From positions 555,133-619,132 of the forward strand of contig JAKVAR010000009.1 in NCBI GenBank assembly GCA_022447585.1: a stretch of DNA of 64,000 bases. The letters run 5' to 3'. Position 1 is the stretch's first letter. Each line of letters begins with the position of its first letter. Below are positions 16,622 to 25,045 of this stretch, one piece after another. The position numbers and the translations under genes are program-made. Below the pieces are notes generated by a model, which did no database searches, was not told the DNA's origin, and was given only the letters and a program-made list of their open reading frames with translations. This stretch comes from Crocinitomicaceae bacterium (GTDB lineage: Bacteria; Bacteroidota; Bacteroidia; Flavobacteriales_D; Crocinitomicaceae).

Positions 16622-17386
16622 ATGATGTCATCTAAACAATTTAATGCTGTTACTTCTTTATTTGATCCGATCGGATTAGATGAGATGGATAAAGTACAGT
16701 TGATGAATCGTGTAGATACTAAATTTGCATTTACTCAAGACCAATTATTAGAATTTCTTCCGATACTTGCTAAAGATTACAAAATTCTCAAGGTTGGTGA
16801 GAATCGAATATCTCGTTATGAAAGCTTGTATTACGATGATAACTTAGTCAATTATGATCATCATCATAGAGGGTTAGTGAATCGATATAAAATTAGATAC
16901 AGAAGTTATATCGACTCTAAGATTACATTTTTAGAAGTTAAACACAAATACAAAGGACGTACAGACAAACGAAGAATACCTGTTCATGAAATCCCTTGGG
17001 AACTCTCAGACGAGCACTATGATTTTATTAAAACAGTCAATCCAAATTCAAATCGATTGAAACCTTCACTAATGAATAGATTTAGTCGAATAACCTTAGT
17101 GAGTAAGAAATTTGACGAAAGACTCACAATAGATATTGACTTAAGCTTTGAGTGGAAAGGTGAAAAAAAACTAGTTGAACACATTATTATTGCAGAGCTA
17201 AAACAAAGTCGTCAAGACCGAACCTCGCCTTTTTTCAAACTAATGAAAGATAATTTCATTAGACCAATAAAAATCAGTAAATATTGTGTTGGTATCATTA
17301 ATATGTATGGGAAAGACAACGTTAAATATAATCGATTCAAAAAGAAATTAATCCAAATAAATAAATTACAAGCCAATGCTTCCTAA
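16622..17386 (+). CDS. VTC-domain polyphosphate polymerase-like protein
   Basis: The 254-residue cytoplasmic protein has the tunnel-fold VTC domain found in yeast vacuolar polyphosphate polymerase. RVDTKFAF (about 30-37), SLYYDD, NRYKIRYRSY, FLEVKHKYKGRTDKRRIP and a late IAELKQSR supply the basic and acidic residues that line the tunnel in the family. The expected activity is making polyphosphate from ATP, but bacterial members are mostly uncharacterised. An alternative ATG one codon downstream is equally good. The stop overlaps the DUF4956 gene by 11 bp, the common bacterial arrangement for this pair. Confidence 0.88.
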   Translation: MMSSKQFNAVTSLFDPIGLDEMDKVQLMNRVDTKFAFTQDQLLEFLPILAKDYKILKVGENRISRYESLYYDDNLVNYDHHHRGLVNRYKIRYRSYIDSKITFLEVKHKYKGRTDKRRIPVHEIPWELSDEHYDFIKTVNPNSNRLKPSLMNRFSRITLVSKKFDERLTIDIDLSFEWKGEKKLVEHIIIAELKQSRQDRTSPFFKLMKDNFIRPIKISKYCVGIINMYGKDNVKYNRFKKKLIQINKLQANAS

Positions 17387-18038
17387 CGTTATCGTTTTAG
17401 AATCTTTATCTGACTTATTGAATCTTAAATTGTTCAGTAACGACTTTTACACACTTCTGTTCAGGCTTAGTGTAAACTTGGTATTCATGACCATAATTAT
17501 ACGCTATTTGTACTATCCAATTACAAAACGAAAGGACTACCTGTTCACGTACTATTTGATTGGACTAATTACATTCTTTTTATGTTTTGGGCTTAAAAAA
17601 CTGGATATTGATACAGGTATGGGACTTGGTTTATTCGCAATATTCGGAATCATCCGATATAGAACTGATGCGATTGAAATTAAGGAGATGACATATCTCT
17701 TTCTAATTATTGGAATTAGTGTTGTAAATTCACTTGCCTCAAAGAAAATAAGTCTTGCGGAAATGGCTTTGATTAACATAACGGTTGTAGGAGTCACTTA
17801 TGGTCTTGAATATTTATGGCTTGTTAAACACCTTACTCGTAAAACGATTGTATACGAAAGAATAGATTTAATTGTTCCGGATAAATACGATGAAATGAAA
17901 GCAGACATTGAATCTCGTACAGGTTTAAGTATTAATCGAATCGATGTGGGAAAAATTAACTTTCTTGATGACACCGCTTCGGTGAAAATATACTATTATG
18001 CCGACGAACAGGCCTATTCAGATTATCATAACGACTAG
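17376..18038 (+). CDS. DUF4956 membrane protein (VTC partner)
   Basis: The 220-residue protein has four or five membrane helices within residues 25-150 and a soluble C-terminal domain of about 70 residues. FAIFGIIRYRTDAIEIKEMTYLF (about residues 88-110) is the DUF4956 hallmark. The gene overlaps the VTC gene by 11 bp. By analogy with the eukaryotic VTC complex, it could be the membrane component through which polyphosphate is passed or anchored. That role is inference only. It is followed 18 bp later by lpxK. Confidence 0.87.
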   Translation: MLPNVIVLESLSDLLNLKLFSNDFYTLLFRLSVNLVFMTIIIRYLYYPITKRKDYLFTYYLIGLITFFLCFGLKKLDIDTGMGLGLFAIFGIIRYRTDAIEIKEMTYLFLIIGISVVNSLASKKISLAEMALINITVVGVTYGLEYLWLVKHLTRKTIVYERIDLIVPDKYDEMKADIESRTGLSINRIDVGKINFLDDTASVKIYYYADEQAYSDYHND

Positions 18039-18056
18039 CTAGCAACTACCTAATAG

Positions 18057-19085
18057 ATGCAAAAACTACGAATTCTTTTACTTCCATTCAGTTGGATATA
18101 CGGAATTGTTGTCGCCATTCGAAATTGGCTTTTTAATATTGGCTTTTTTAAATCAATGGAAATTCCAGGTAAATCTATTTGCGTTGGAAATCTTTCTACA
18201 GGTGGTACTGGAAAAACACCCCATGTTGACTTGCTGGTTGACCACTTTGTAAAATCAGGAGTTAAAACTTCAACTCTAAGTAGAGGATACGGTCGCTCAA
18301 CAAAAGGGACCAGAGAAGTTTTTGTGACAGATTCTGCTGAATCTGTTGGAGATGAACCCTTACTGTACAAGTTAAAGTATAAAGAGAACATTACAGTTAT
18401 AGTTGCTGAAAAACGAATCGATGGTGTAAACTTAATCCATAAAAGTAACCCTTCAAATGAATTAATCATCTTAGACGATGCTTTTCAACATAGAGGAGTA
18501 AAAGCAGGCTTAAACATAATTATAACGGATTATAACAATCCGTACTATAAAGATTTCATTTTACCAGCAGGAAACTTAAGAGAAAGTAAAAAGGGAATTA
18601 AACGTGCTGACATTGTAATTGTAAGTAAATGCCCTAAACTATCCACTGAAGAGATGAATAGAATTAAAACAAAATTGAATTTTCCTGAGCAAAAAATATT
18701 CTTTTCAAGTATAAAATATGCTGAACTAATTCCATTTTATGACAGGCATGACGTAGGAATAAACAACATTCTTTTAGTAACCGGAATTGGTAATCCAACA
18801 CCACTTATAAACCACTTAAAGAAAGAATATTCTGTAACGCATTTAAACTACAAGGACCATCACCTTTTTAGCACAAATGACATCAAGGATATTCGTGAAA
18901 AATTTGATACTTTTGCCAGTAAAGATAAAATTGTGGTCACAACCGAAAAAGACTTCATGAGATTGAAAGATTTCGAAGCTTTTAAAGACAATAGTTGGTC
19001 TTGGTATTATCAACCAATTATAACAGAAATAAACGAACGACAAAAATTTAACCTTCTTATCGATAATTATGTTAGCGAAATTTAA
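18057..19085 (+). CDS. lpxK: Tetraacyldisaccharide 4'-kinase
   Basis: The 342-residue enzyme phosphorylates the 4' position of the lipid A disaccharide at the inner membrane. A hydrophobic N-terminal anchor (about 5-30) precedes ICVGNLSTGGTGKTPHV, whose P-loop is at residues 49-55. LSRGYGRSTKGT, a DDAFQHRGVKAG segment and VVTTEKDFMRLKD near the C-terminus are all typical of LpxK. It overlaps the purine nucleoside phosphorylase gene by 17 bp. Together with lpxH at the end of the same run it places two lipid A steps in this cluster. Confidence 0.95.
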   Translation: MQKLRILLLPFSWIYGIVVAIRNWLFNIGFFKSMEIPGKSICVGNLSTGGTGKTPHVDLLVDHFVKSGVKTSTLSRGYGRSTKGTREVFVTDSAESVGDEPLLYKLKYKENITVIVAEKRIDGVNLIHKSNPSNELIILDDAFQHRGVKAGLNIIITDYNNPYYKDFILPAGNLRESKKGIKRADIVIVSKCPKLSTEEMNRIKTKLNFPEQKIFFSSIKYAELIPFYDRHDVGINNILLVTGIGNPTPLINHLKKEYSVTHLNYKDHHLFSTNDIKDIREKFDTFASKDKIVVTTEKDFMRLKDFEAFKDNSWSWYYQPIITEINERQKFNLLIDNYVSEI

Positions 19086-19881
19086 AGAATCAACAGCTTA
19101 TATTCAATCAAAAACTGACGTTAAACCAAGTGTAGGGATTATTTTAGGAACTGGTTTAGGTGGTCTAGTAGAAGAAATAAATATTATTGACGAAATTCCT
19201 TACGAAGACATTCCAAACTTCCCCATATCAACAGTTCAAAGTCACTCTGGAAAATTAATATTTGGAGAACTTGGAGGAAAAAATGTTGTAGCAATGCAAG
19301 GTCGTTTTCACTTTTACGAAGGTTACACAATGAAAGAATGTACATTTCCTGTACGGGTAATGAAATTCTTAGGAATTGAGCGTTTATTCGTTAGTAATGC
19401 ATCAGGAGGCGTTAATCCAGACTTCGAAGTAGGGGAAATTATGATTATTGATGATCATATCAACCTTTTTCCCGCTCACCCTCTTATTGGGAAAAATTTA
19501 GATGATTTAGGACCTCGTTTCCCGGATATGATGCAAACGTATGACAAGAAAATGATTGACTTAGCAAAAACAATTGCACAGGAAAATAACATTCGAGTTG
19601 CAACTGGAACCTATGCAGGTTTAACTGGGCCTACTTTAGAAACTCCAGCAGAATATAAATATATACGTGCGATTGGAGCCGACACTGTAGGAATGTCAAC
19701 TGTTCCAGAAGTTATCGTTGCTCGCCACATGAATATTCCTTGTTTTGCAATTTCTATTATCACTGATTTAGGTGTACCAGGAAGAATTCAAGAAACTAGT
19801 GTCGAAGACGTTATCGCTGTTGCAAATAAGCAAGAGCCAAAGATGACGACTATTATGAAAGAACTTATATCAAGAGTATAA
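19069..19881 (+). CDS. punA: Purine nucleoside phosphorylase (class I, trimeric type)
   Basis: The 270-residue enzyme has the trimeric PNP pattern. The pattern consists of VGIILGTGLGG (phosphate loop), FPISTVQSHSGK, AMQGRFHFYEGY, SNASGGVNPDFEVGEIMII, and GTYAGLTGPTLETPAEY followed by GADTVGMSTVPEVIVARH. It splits inosine and guanosine with phosphate to the base and ribose-1-phosphate in the cytoplasm. The E in the AEYKYIR segment and the N of SNASGG are family base-contact positions. The start overlaps lpxK by 17 bp, and gatB begins 3 bp after the stop. Confidence 0.95.
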   Translation: MLAKFKESTAYIQSKTDVKPSVGIILGTGLGGLVEEINIIDEIPYEDIPNFPISTVQSHSGKLIFGELGGKNVVAMQGRFHFYEGYTMKECTFPVRVMKFLGIERLFVSNASGGVNPDFEVGEIMIIDDHINLFPAHPLIGKNLDDLGPRFPDMMQTYDKKMIDLAKTIAQENNIRVATGTYAGLTGPTLETPAEYKYIRAIGADTVGMSTVPEVIVARHMNIPCFAISIITDLGVPGRIQETSVEDVIAVANKQEPKMTTIMKELISRV

Positions 19882-19884
19882 TTT

Positions 19885-21345
19885 ATGTCTCCAGAAATTC
19901 GAGATAAATATCAAGCAGTAATTGGACTTGAGGTCCATGCGCAAATGTTAACTAAGAGTAAAGCATACTCGTCAGATGTTAATGAATTTGGATCAACACC
20001 AAATAGTAACGTTAGTGTTGTAACTTTAGGCCACCCGGGCACCTTACCCAAAATGAATAAACGAACAATTGAGTTTGCTATTCGTATGGGGTTGGCCTGT
20101 GAGTGTGATATCGCTGAAAATCAAAACTTCGCAAGAAAGAATTACTTCTATCCAGATTTACCAAAAGGGTATCAGATTACACAGGACCTCACTCCTATTT
20201 GCACAAATGGTCACATATTCATTAAGGACGATGAAGGAAACGAAAAAGCAATTCGTTTGACTCGTATTCATATGGAGGAAGACGCTGGTAAAAGTATTCA
20301 CGATGTAGATGTATTTGACACGCTTGTCGATTTAAATCGTGCAGGAGTTCCTTTGATTGAAATTGTGTCTGAACCAGACTTAAGATCCTCTCAGGAAGCA
20401 TACAACTACCTAACAGAGGTGAGAAAGCTAGTTAGATATCTTGAAATTTGTGATGGGAACATGGAAGAGAGCTCACTACGTTGTGATGCAAATATCTCTG
20501 TAATGTTAAAAGGTTCAAAAGAATTTGGGCGTCGGGTTGAGGTTAAAAACATGAACTCGATTCGCAATGTACAAAAGGCCATTGAATTCGAAATTGAAAG
20601 ACACATCGAAGCAATTGAAAAAGGCGAAGAAATAGCTCAAGAAACGAGATCATATGATGCATTAAGAAATGTAACTATTTCTATGCGATCTAAAGAGGCA
20701 GCAAATGATTACCGTTTCTTTCCAGAACCAGATTTGCAACCTTTAATTATTAGGCAAAGTCAAATTGATACTATTCAATCTGAAATGCCTGCTTTACCAA
20801 GAGACTTGTTCATTAAATACACGAAAGAGCTTAAACTTTCTGAATACGATGCATATAACTTAACTGATTCTAAAGAAATTGCTCTCTTTTATGAAGAGAT
20901 TATTTCCAATACAAAGAATTACAAGTCTGCTGCGAACTGGTTAATGGGGGAAATCAAATCTTATTTAAACCACAATGGTTTTGGAATAGCTCAATTCCCT
21001 ATAAAGGCAAAAACTATCGCCGAATTAATTACTATTATTGATGATGGTAAAATCTCTTCTACTACTGCATCTCAAAAAATATTTCCAGCACTACTAGAGA
21101 CCCCTGAAAAGTCTCCCTTAACTATTGCCGAAGAAATGAATCTAATCCAAGATTCAAATGAAGATGCATTGCTTTTAATGATAGAAGAAGTAATTAAAAA
21201 TAATAGTTCAGAAGCTGAACGTTATAAAAATGGTGAAAAGCAGTTAGCAGGATTCTTTATGGGCCAGTTAATGAAAGCCTCAAAAGGTAAAGCTGATCCA
21301 AAAGCAGCAAATGTATTAATGCGTCAAACATTAGATAAATTATGA
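19885..21345 (+). CDS. gatB: Asp/Glu-tRNA amidotransferase subunit B
   Basis: The 486-residue kinase/transferase subunit converts Glu-tRNA-Gln (and often Asp-tRNA-Asn) to the amide with GatA and GatC. The start VIGLEVHAQMLTKSKAYS is the family signature. QNFARKNYFYPDLPKGYQIT, LNRAGVPLIEIVSEPD, RCDANISV and VEVKNMNSIRNVQKAIE follow, and the C-terminal YqeY-like tail domain ends with DPKAANVLMRQTLDKL. The stop codon overlaps the next ATG (ATGA). GatA and GatC are not in this window. Confidence 0.97.
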   Translation: MSPEIRDKYQAVIGLEVHAQMLTKSKAYSSDVNEFGSTPNSNVSVVTLGHPGTLPKMNKRTIEFAIRMGLACECDIAENQNFARKNYFYPDLPKGYQITQDLTPICTNGHIFIKDDEGNEKAIRLTRIHMEEDAGKSIHDVDVFDTLVDLNRAGVPLIEIVSEPDLRSSQEAYNYLTEVRKLVRYLEICDGNMEESSLRCDANISVMLKGSKEFGRRVEVKNMNSIRNVQKAIEFEIERHIEAIEKGEEIAQETRSYDALRNVTISMRSKEAANDYRFFPEPDLQPLIIRQSQIDTIQSEMPALPRDLFIKYTKELKLSEYDAYNLTDSKEIALFYEEIISNTKNYKSAANWLMGEIKSYLNHNGFGIAQFPIKAKTIAELITIIDDGKISSTTASQKIFPALLETPEKSPLTIAEEMNLIQDSNEDALLLMIEEVIKNNSSEAERYKNGEKQLAGFFMGQLMKASKGKADPKAANVLMRQTLDKL

Positions 21346-22517
21346 TTAAATATATTGCAGGATTAATTACTTTACTGATTTTCTTAGCTTCTTGTGGAGA
21401 AGATGAAGCGCAATTGACTATTGATGAAAATGGAGTTCAGAATAATTTCATGATTTCAGGAAAAGTTGAAGGAGCAGATAATACAACATTTTACCTTGAA
21501 GCTCTGAGTCAACAAGGTAATATTTCTGTTGCTCAAGCAAAATCTGACGCTGACGGTAAATTCACGATGCAAGGTAATATACCTGGGTTTGGAATGTTTC
21601 AATTGAGAATGGGAGAAGCGACGGATAAAATTATTCCTCTAACTATAGTTCCAGATGATAAAGTAACTATTACATCAACTTTTGCTGATTATAATGTTAC
21701 TCCTATTGTTACAGGTACAAATTGGGCATCAGTAATGACAGATTACATGGCTAAATTTTCTCAATTTCATAACGATCAACAAGAGTTAATGAGTCTTAAA
21801 GGAAAAGTAACTGATGAAGAATTAACAGAGCGTTTTGTAGCTATGAAGAAAGTTGTAGACGACTTCTCATTGAATTCAATGGAAGAAGATCCTTCTAACC
21901 CGTTTAACATTATTCTTTCTTCTTCGGCAACTCCAGCTATGGGGTTCGCTCAATGGGATTCAGGAAATCTAAAAATCCTAAAGAAAGTTGCTGAAGCCTA
22001 TACCACAACCTACAAAAATTCTCCAATCGCTGAAACACTTTCGAACCAAGTATACCAAATTGAAGTTGCTTACAACAATCACATTGCTAACAACTCTGGA
22101 GATCGCATTGCACCAGAAATCGCTCTAAAAAAACCAGATGGCTCTGAGATAAGACTTTCTTCATTAAAAGGTAAATATGTACTCATTGATTTCTGGGCTT
22201 CTTGGTGCGGACCCTGTAGAAAAGAAAGTCCAAACATGGTCCGAATTTACAATCAATACAAAGATCAAGATTTTACAATCTTTTCTGTTTCTTTGGATAA
22301 GAACGCTGACGCTTGGAAAAACGCAATCGCTCAAGATGGTTTAATTTGGCCTCATCACGGAAGTGACCTGCTACAATGGGATACTCCTTTAATTTCGTTA
22401 TATAATTTCAATTCTATTCCTCACACCGTTTTAGTAGACAAAGCAGGAAAAATAGTTGCATCTGGTTTAAGAGGTGAAAAGTTGGAACAGAAATTGAAAG
22501 AGATTTTAAAAAAATAA
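21342..22517 (+). CDS. TlpA-family thiol-disulfide oxidoreductase lipoprotein (DUF4369 N-terminus)
   Basis: The 391-residue protein begins with a lipobox (FLASCGED, Cys about 18). A beta-rich DUF4369 domain covers about 30-130, a helical linker follows, and a C-terminal thioredoxin fold has DFWASWCGPCRKESP (CxxC at 289 and 292) and a cis-Pro in NSIPHTVLVD. Such proteins act as envelope thiol reductases in Bacteroidota. It starts inside the gatB stop and lies 4 bp before a closely similar gene, so the two look like a tandem duplication. Confidence 0.9.
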   Translation: MIKYIAGLITLLIFLASCGEDEAQLTIDENGVQNNFMISGKVEGADNTTFYLEALSQQGNISVAQAKSDADGKFTMQGNIPGFGMFQLRMGEATDKIIPLTIVPDDKVTITSTFADYNVTPIVTGTNWASVMTDYMAKFSQFHNDQQELMSLKGKVTDEELTERFVAMKKVVDDFSLNSMEEDPSNPFNIILSSSATPAMGFAQWDSGNLKILKKVAEAYTTTYKNSPIAETLSNQVYQIEVAYNNHIANNSGDRIAPEIALKKPDGSEIRLSSLKGKYVLIDFWASWCGPCRKESPNMVRIYNQYKDQDFTIFSVSLDKNADAWKNAIAQDGLIWPHHGSDLLQWDTPLISLYNFNSIPHTVLVDKAGKIVASGLRGEKLEQKLKEILKK

Positions 22518-22521
22518 TTAT

Positions 22522-23628
22522 ATGAAGACTTTATCTATATTTTTATCACTTGTTTTAAGCTTTTCTGCCTATAGCCAAATAGATTTTACTGTTTCAGGAA
22601 TGATATTTAACCCTGGAACGGACTCTGTATTCATCTCACAATTCTTTGGTACGCACTACAAAGATTTAATTGGCGCGACAATTACAAAAGATGGTAATTT
22701 TGAAATTAAAGGGAGTTTAGATAATCCGGATTATTACGTGCTTAGATTAAAGAATCAGCACATCAATCTTATTATAAGAGATAATTCAGCAATCAAAATT
22801 TATGGCGATGGTCAAAACCTATCTTCTTTTGTAAATATTGTGAACTCTGATGAATCGAACAATATGTACAAGTATGTCACTCAGTTAAATGATTGGAACG
22901 CGAAAAGTGACTCAGCCATGGCAGTTATTAAAGCGGACCCAGCTAAATCTGAAGAGATAAATAGAGCTATGGGGCAAGAATACCAAAAATTTCAAGGTAT
23001 TCACAAAGCGTTTATAGCTAGAAACCCAAACTCGCCTGCTCTATATGCAGCATTGGGTTCAATTGATTTGTCAAAGGACTTTGCAACATATGAGTCTATT
23101 GTTAAACAACTCAAAGCATCTTTTGGAGATTCACCAACAATCATTTCTTTGGATAAGAACTATCAAGTTTTAAAAGCTCAGCGATATGCTAATGATAATT
23201 TGGCTCCAGGTAAACCTGCTCCAGATTTTGAAGAATTAAGAACTGATGGCGAAACAACAATGAAACTGTCGGATCTTCGCGGACAAATTGTTTTGTTAGA
23301 TTTTTGGGCATCCTGGTGCGGACCTTGCAGAAGAGAAAACCCTACAGTAGTTAAACTATATGATAAGTATAAGGACGATGGTTTTACTGTTATGAGTGTT
23401 TCTTTGGATAAAGATCGTGCAAAATGGTTAGCAGCAATAGAAAGAGATAAACTTTCGTGGCCTAATCATGTAAGTGATTTGAAAGGATGGGCTTCTGCAG
23501 CGCCAAAAAAATATGGTGTTTCAGGTATTCCTTTCACAGTATTGATAGATCGTGATGGCAAAATCATTGCGACAAAATTACGTGGCATGGAATTAACCAA
23601 TGAGTTAGCTCGTATCTTCGAAAAGTAA
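22522..23628 (+). CDS. TlpA-family thiol-disulfide oxidoreductase, second copy
   Basis: The 368-residue protein has a signal peptide (to about SAYSQ) but no lipobox Cys. The same DUF4369-linker-thioredoxin layout as its upstream neighbour follows. The active site is LLDFWASWCGPCRREN with cysteines near 266 and 269, and the cis-Pro is in VSGIPFTVLID. A freely exported periplasmic form next to a lipid-anchored form suggests division of labour between soluble and membrane-tethered reductases. That is inference. The stop is 1 bp before the lpxH start. Confidence 0.9.
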   Translation: MKTLSIFLSLVLSFSAYSQIDFTVSGMIFNPGTDSVFISQFFGTHYKDLIGATITKDGNFEIKGSLDNPDYYVLRLKNQHINLIIRDNSAIKIYGDGQNLSSFVNIVNSDESNNMYKYVTQLNDWNAKSDSAMAVIKADPAKSEEINRAMGQEYQKFQGIHKAFIARNPNSPALYAALGSIDLSKDFATYESIVKQLKASFGDSPTIISLDKNYQVLKAQRYANDNLAPGKPAPDFEELRTDGETTMKLSDLRGQIVLLDFWASWCGPCRRENPTVVKLYDKYKDDGFTVMSVSLDKDRAKWLAAIERDKLSWPNHVSDLKGWASAAPKKYGVSGIPFTVLIDRDGKIIATKLRGMELTNELARIFEK

Positions 23629-23629
23629 G

Positions 23630-24385
23630 ATGTCTGAAGCTTCGAACAAAAAAATATACTTTGCTTCTGACTTTCATTTGGGAGCTCCTGATTACGATAC
23701 AAGTCTTATTCGTGAAAAGAAAATCGTTGAATGGTTAAATTTTATTGAACCGACCGCAAAAGAGATATTTTTAGTTGGAGACATCTTTGATTTTTGGTTT
23801 GAATATAAAAGAGCAATTCCTAGAGGCTTTGTCCGTATTCAAGGAAAAATTGCTGAATTGACGGACAAGGGAATTCCAGTTCATGTCTTTACAGGTAACC
23901 ACGATATGTGGATTTTCGACTATTTACCAAAAGAATTAGGGATTCATCTTTATCGTGAACCTATTGAACGTGAATTTTTCGGAAAGTCCTATTTAATAGG
24001 TCATGGAGATGGTTTAGGTCCAGGTGATCGTGGATACAAATTCTTAAAGAAAGTATTCGATAATAAATTTTGTCAATGGTGTTTTGCGCGTCTTCATCCT
24101 AACTTTGGAATTTGGTTGGCAGATACATCAAGCAAAACGAGTCGGGCTAAAACAGGTGCTTTGGATGAAAAATTCTTAGGCGAAGAAAATGAATGGCTTG
24201 TTCAATTTTGTAAAGAAGAATTAAAGAAGAAACATACAGACTTCTTCATCTTTGGTCACAGACATTTGCCTTTGGAAATTGATTTAAGCGACAAATCCAA
24301 GTATATCAATCTTGGGGAATGGATTAACTATTGTACTTATTTAGAAGTTGACTCAGGAAAAACTGAGTTAAAAACTTGGAAGTAA
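23630..24385 (+). CDS. lpxH: UDP-2,3-diacylglucosamine diphosphatase
   Basis: The 251-residue calcineurin-fold phosphoesterase has all five metal blocks: ASDFHLG (about 12-18), GDIFDFW, TGNHDMW, GHGDGLG and FGHRHLP. It cleaves UDP-2,3-diacylglucosamine to lipid X in lipid A synthesis at the membrane surface. It ends a plus-strand run from lpxK with gaps of a few bases or overlaps, after which a non-coding region begins. Confidence 0.93.
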   Translation: MSEASNKKIYFASDFHLGAPDYDTSLIREKKIVEWLNFIEPTAKEIFLVGDIFDFWFEYKRAIPRGFVRIQGKIAELTDKGIPVHVFTGNHDMWIFDYLPKELGIHLYREPIEREFFGKSYLIGHGDGLGPGDRGYKFLKKVFDNKFCQWCFARLHPNFGIWLADTSSKTSRAKTGALDEKFLGEENEWLVQFCKEELKKKHTDFFIFGHRHLPLEIDLSDKSKYINLGEWINYCTYLEVDSGKTELKTWK

Positions 24386-24985
24386 CTCCATAGGACTAAA
24401 AACAAATCAACCGATATCTTATGATATCCAAATGAATATCATGTGTCTCTATAAATCAATTTATTTTAACACGTGAAAATAAGATTATATTGGACTCAGG
24501 AACAATTTAAAACATTTCTATCTTCTCGGCACCAAATCAAATTTAGCATACTATCGGCAGAAAAGATGTGGCCATTCGCTGATTTTTTTTCACGTTTTAG
24601 ATCCTTTGATTTAAATTTAGAATAAGTATATGGATAATTTAGCTCCCCATTGAACGAAACCCGAGTTCAAGTCGTGTTTGCAGTATTATTGCGCTCAGTT
24701 AAATTTCTTCGAACGTAAAGAAGAACGCGAAATGAGGCTAAGAAATTAGTTTCAAAAGAACAATATTGGAGAGTTTACAAAGATATAGCCACGAATAATG
24801 ATTATCGAATTATCCAAAGGATCTTGTACCACTAAGATAAGTTTCATTTTAGTCGAGTTGAATGGAAGCTTTGAATCGAAGATGTATGAGACCTTTTTAC
24901 GGCTGATTGCTCGGTCGATTTAATTGAATCAAATAGAATGCATGGGTTGAAACGTTTGATTCATTAACTCTACAAACTTTCAGTT
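24386..24985. other. Gene-free stretch with probable dead reading frames
   Basis: About 600 bp holds no intact gene. A 50-codon frame with a GTG start occurs at 24473-24625. A single plus-strand frame from 24719 to 24967 reads as protein-like sequence (NEAKKLVSKEQYWRVYKDIA, later DLFTADCSVDLIESNRMHGL) interrupted by three stops at 24833, 24872 and 24887. This looks like a decayed gene whose family I cannot name. No tRNA, transposase motif or terminal inverted repeat was seen. Confidence 0.4.
24719..24967 (+). pseudogene. Possible decayed coding remnant
   Basis: One frame of 83 codons carries plausible protein sequence with three internal stop codons. The segments around the stops (IIQRILYH, DKFHFSRVEWKL, DLFTADCSVDLIE) keep the residue mix of real proteins rather than of random AT-rich DNA. 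There is no start, signal or known motif, and the product is unknown. It could also be chance. Confidence 0.25.
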
Positions 24986-25026
24986 AAAAAAAAAATGACT
25001 TTCTATTAAAATAGAAAGTCATTTTT
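24986..25026. terminator. Intrinsic terminator after ffh (bidirectional)
   Basis: The stem TGACTTTCTAT / ATAGAAAGTCA (24996-25021) has a 4-base loop, an A-run on the left and a short T-run on the right. Read on the minus strand it follows the ffh stop by about 20 bp and ends in a long U-tract. It therefore terminates ffh. Confidence 0.85.
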
Positions 25027-25045
25027 CAATATACTAATATCTGAA

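Noticed and set aside
24386-24985. Possible transposon or tRNA in the longest gap
   Set aside because: No terminal inverted repeat, transposase motif or cloverleaf-like sequence could be found by eye. Only decayed frames are seen.
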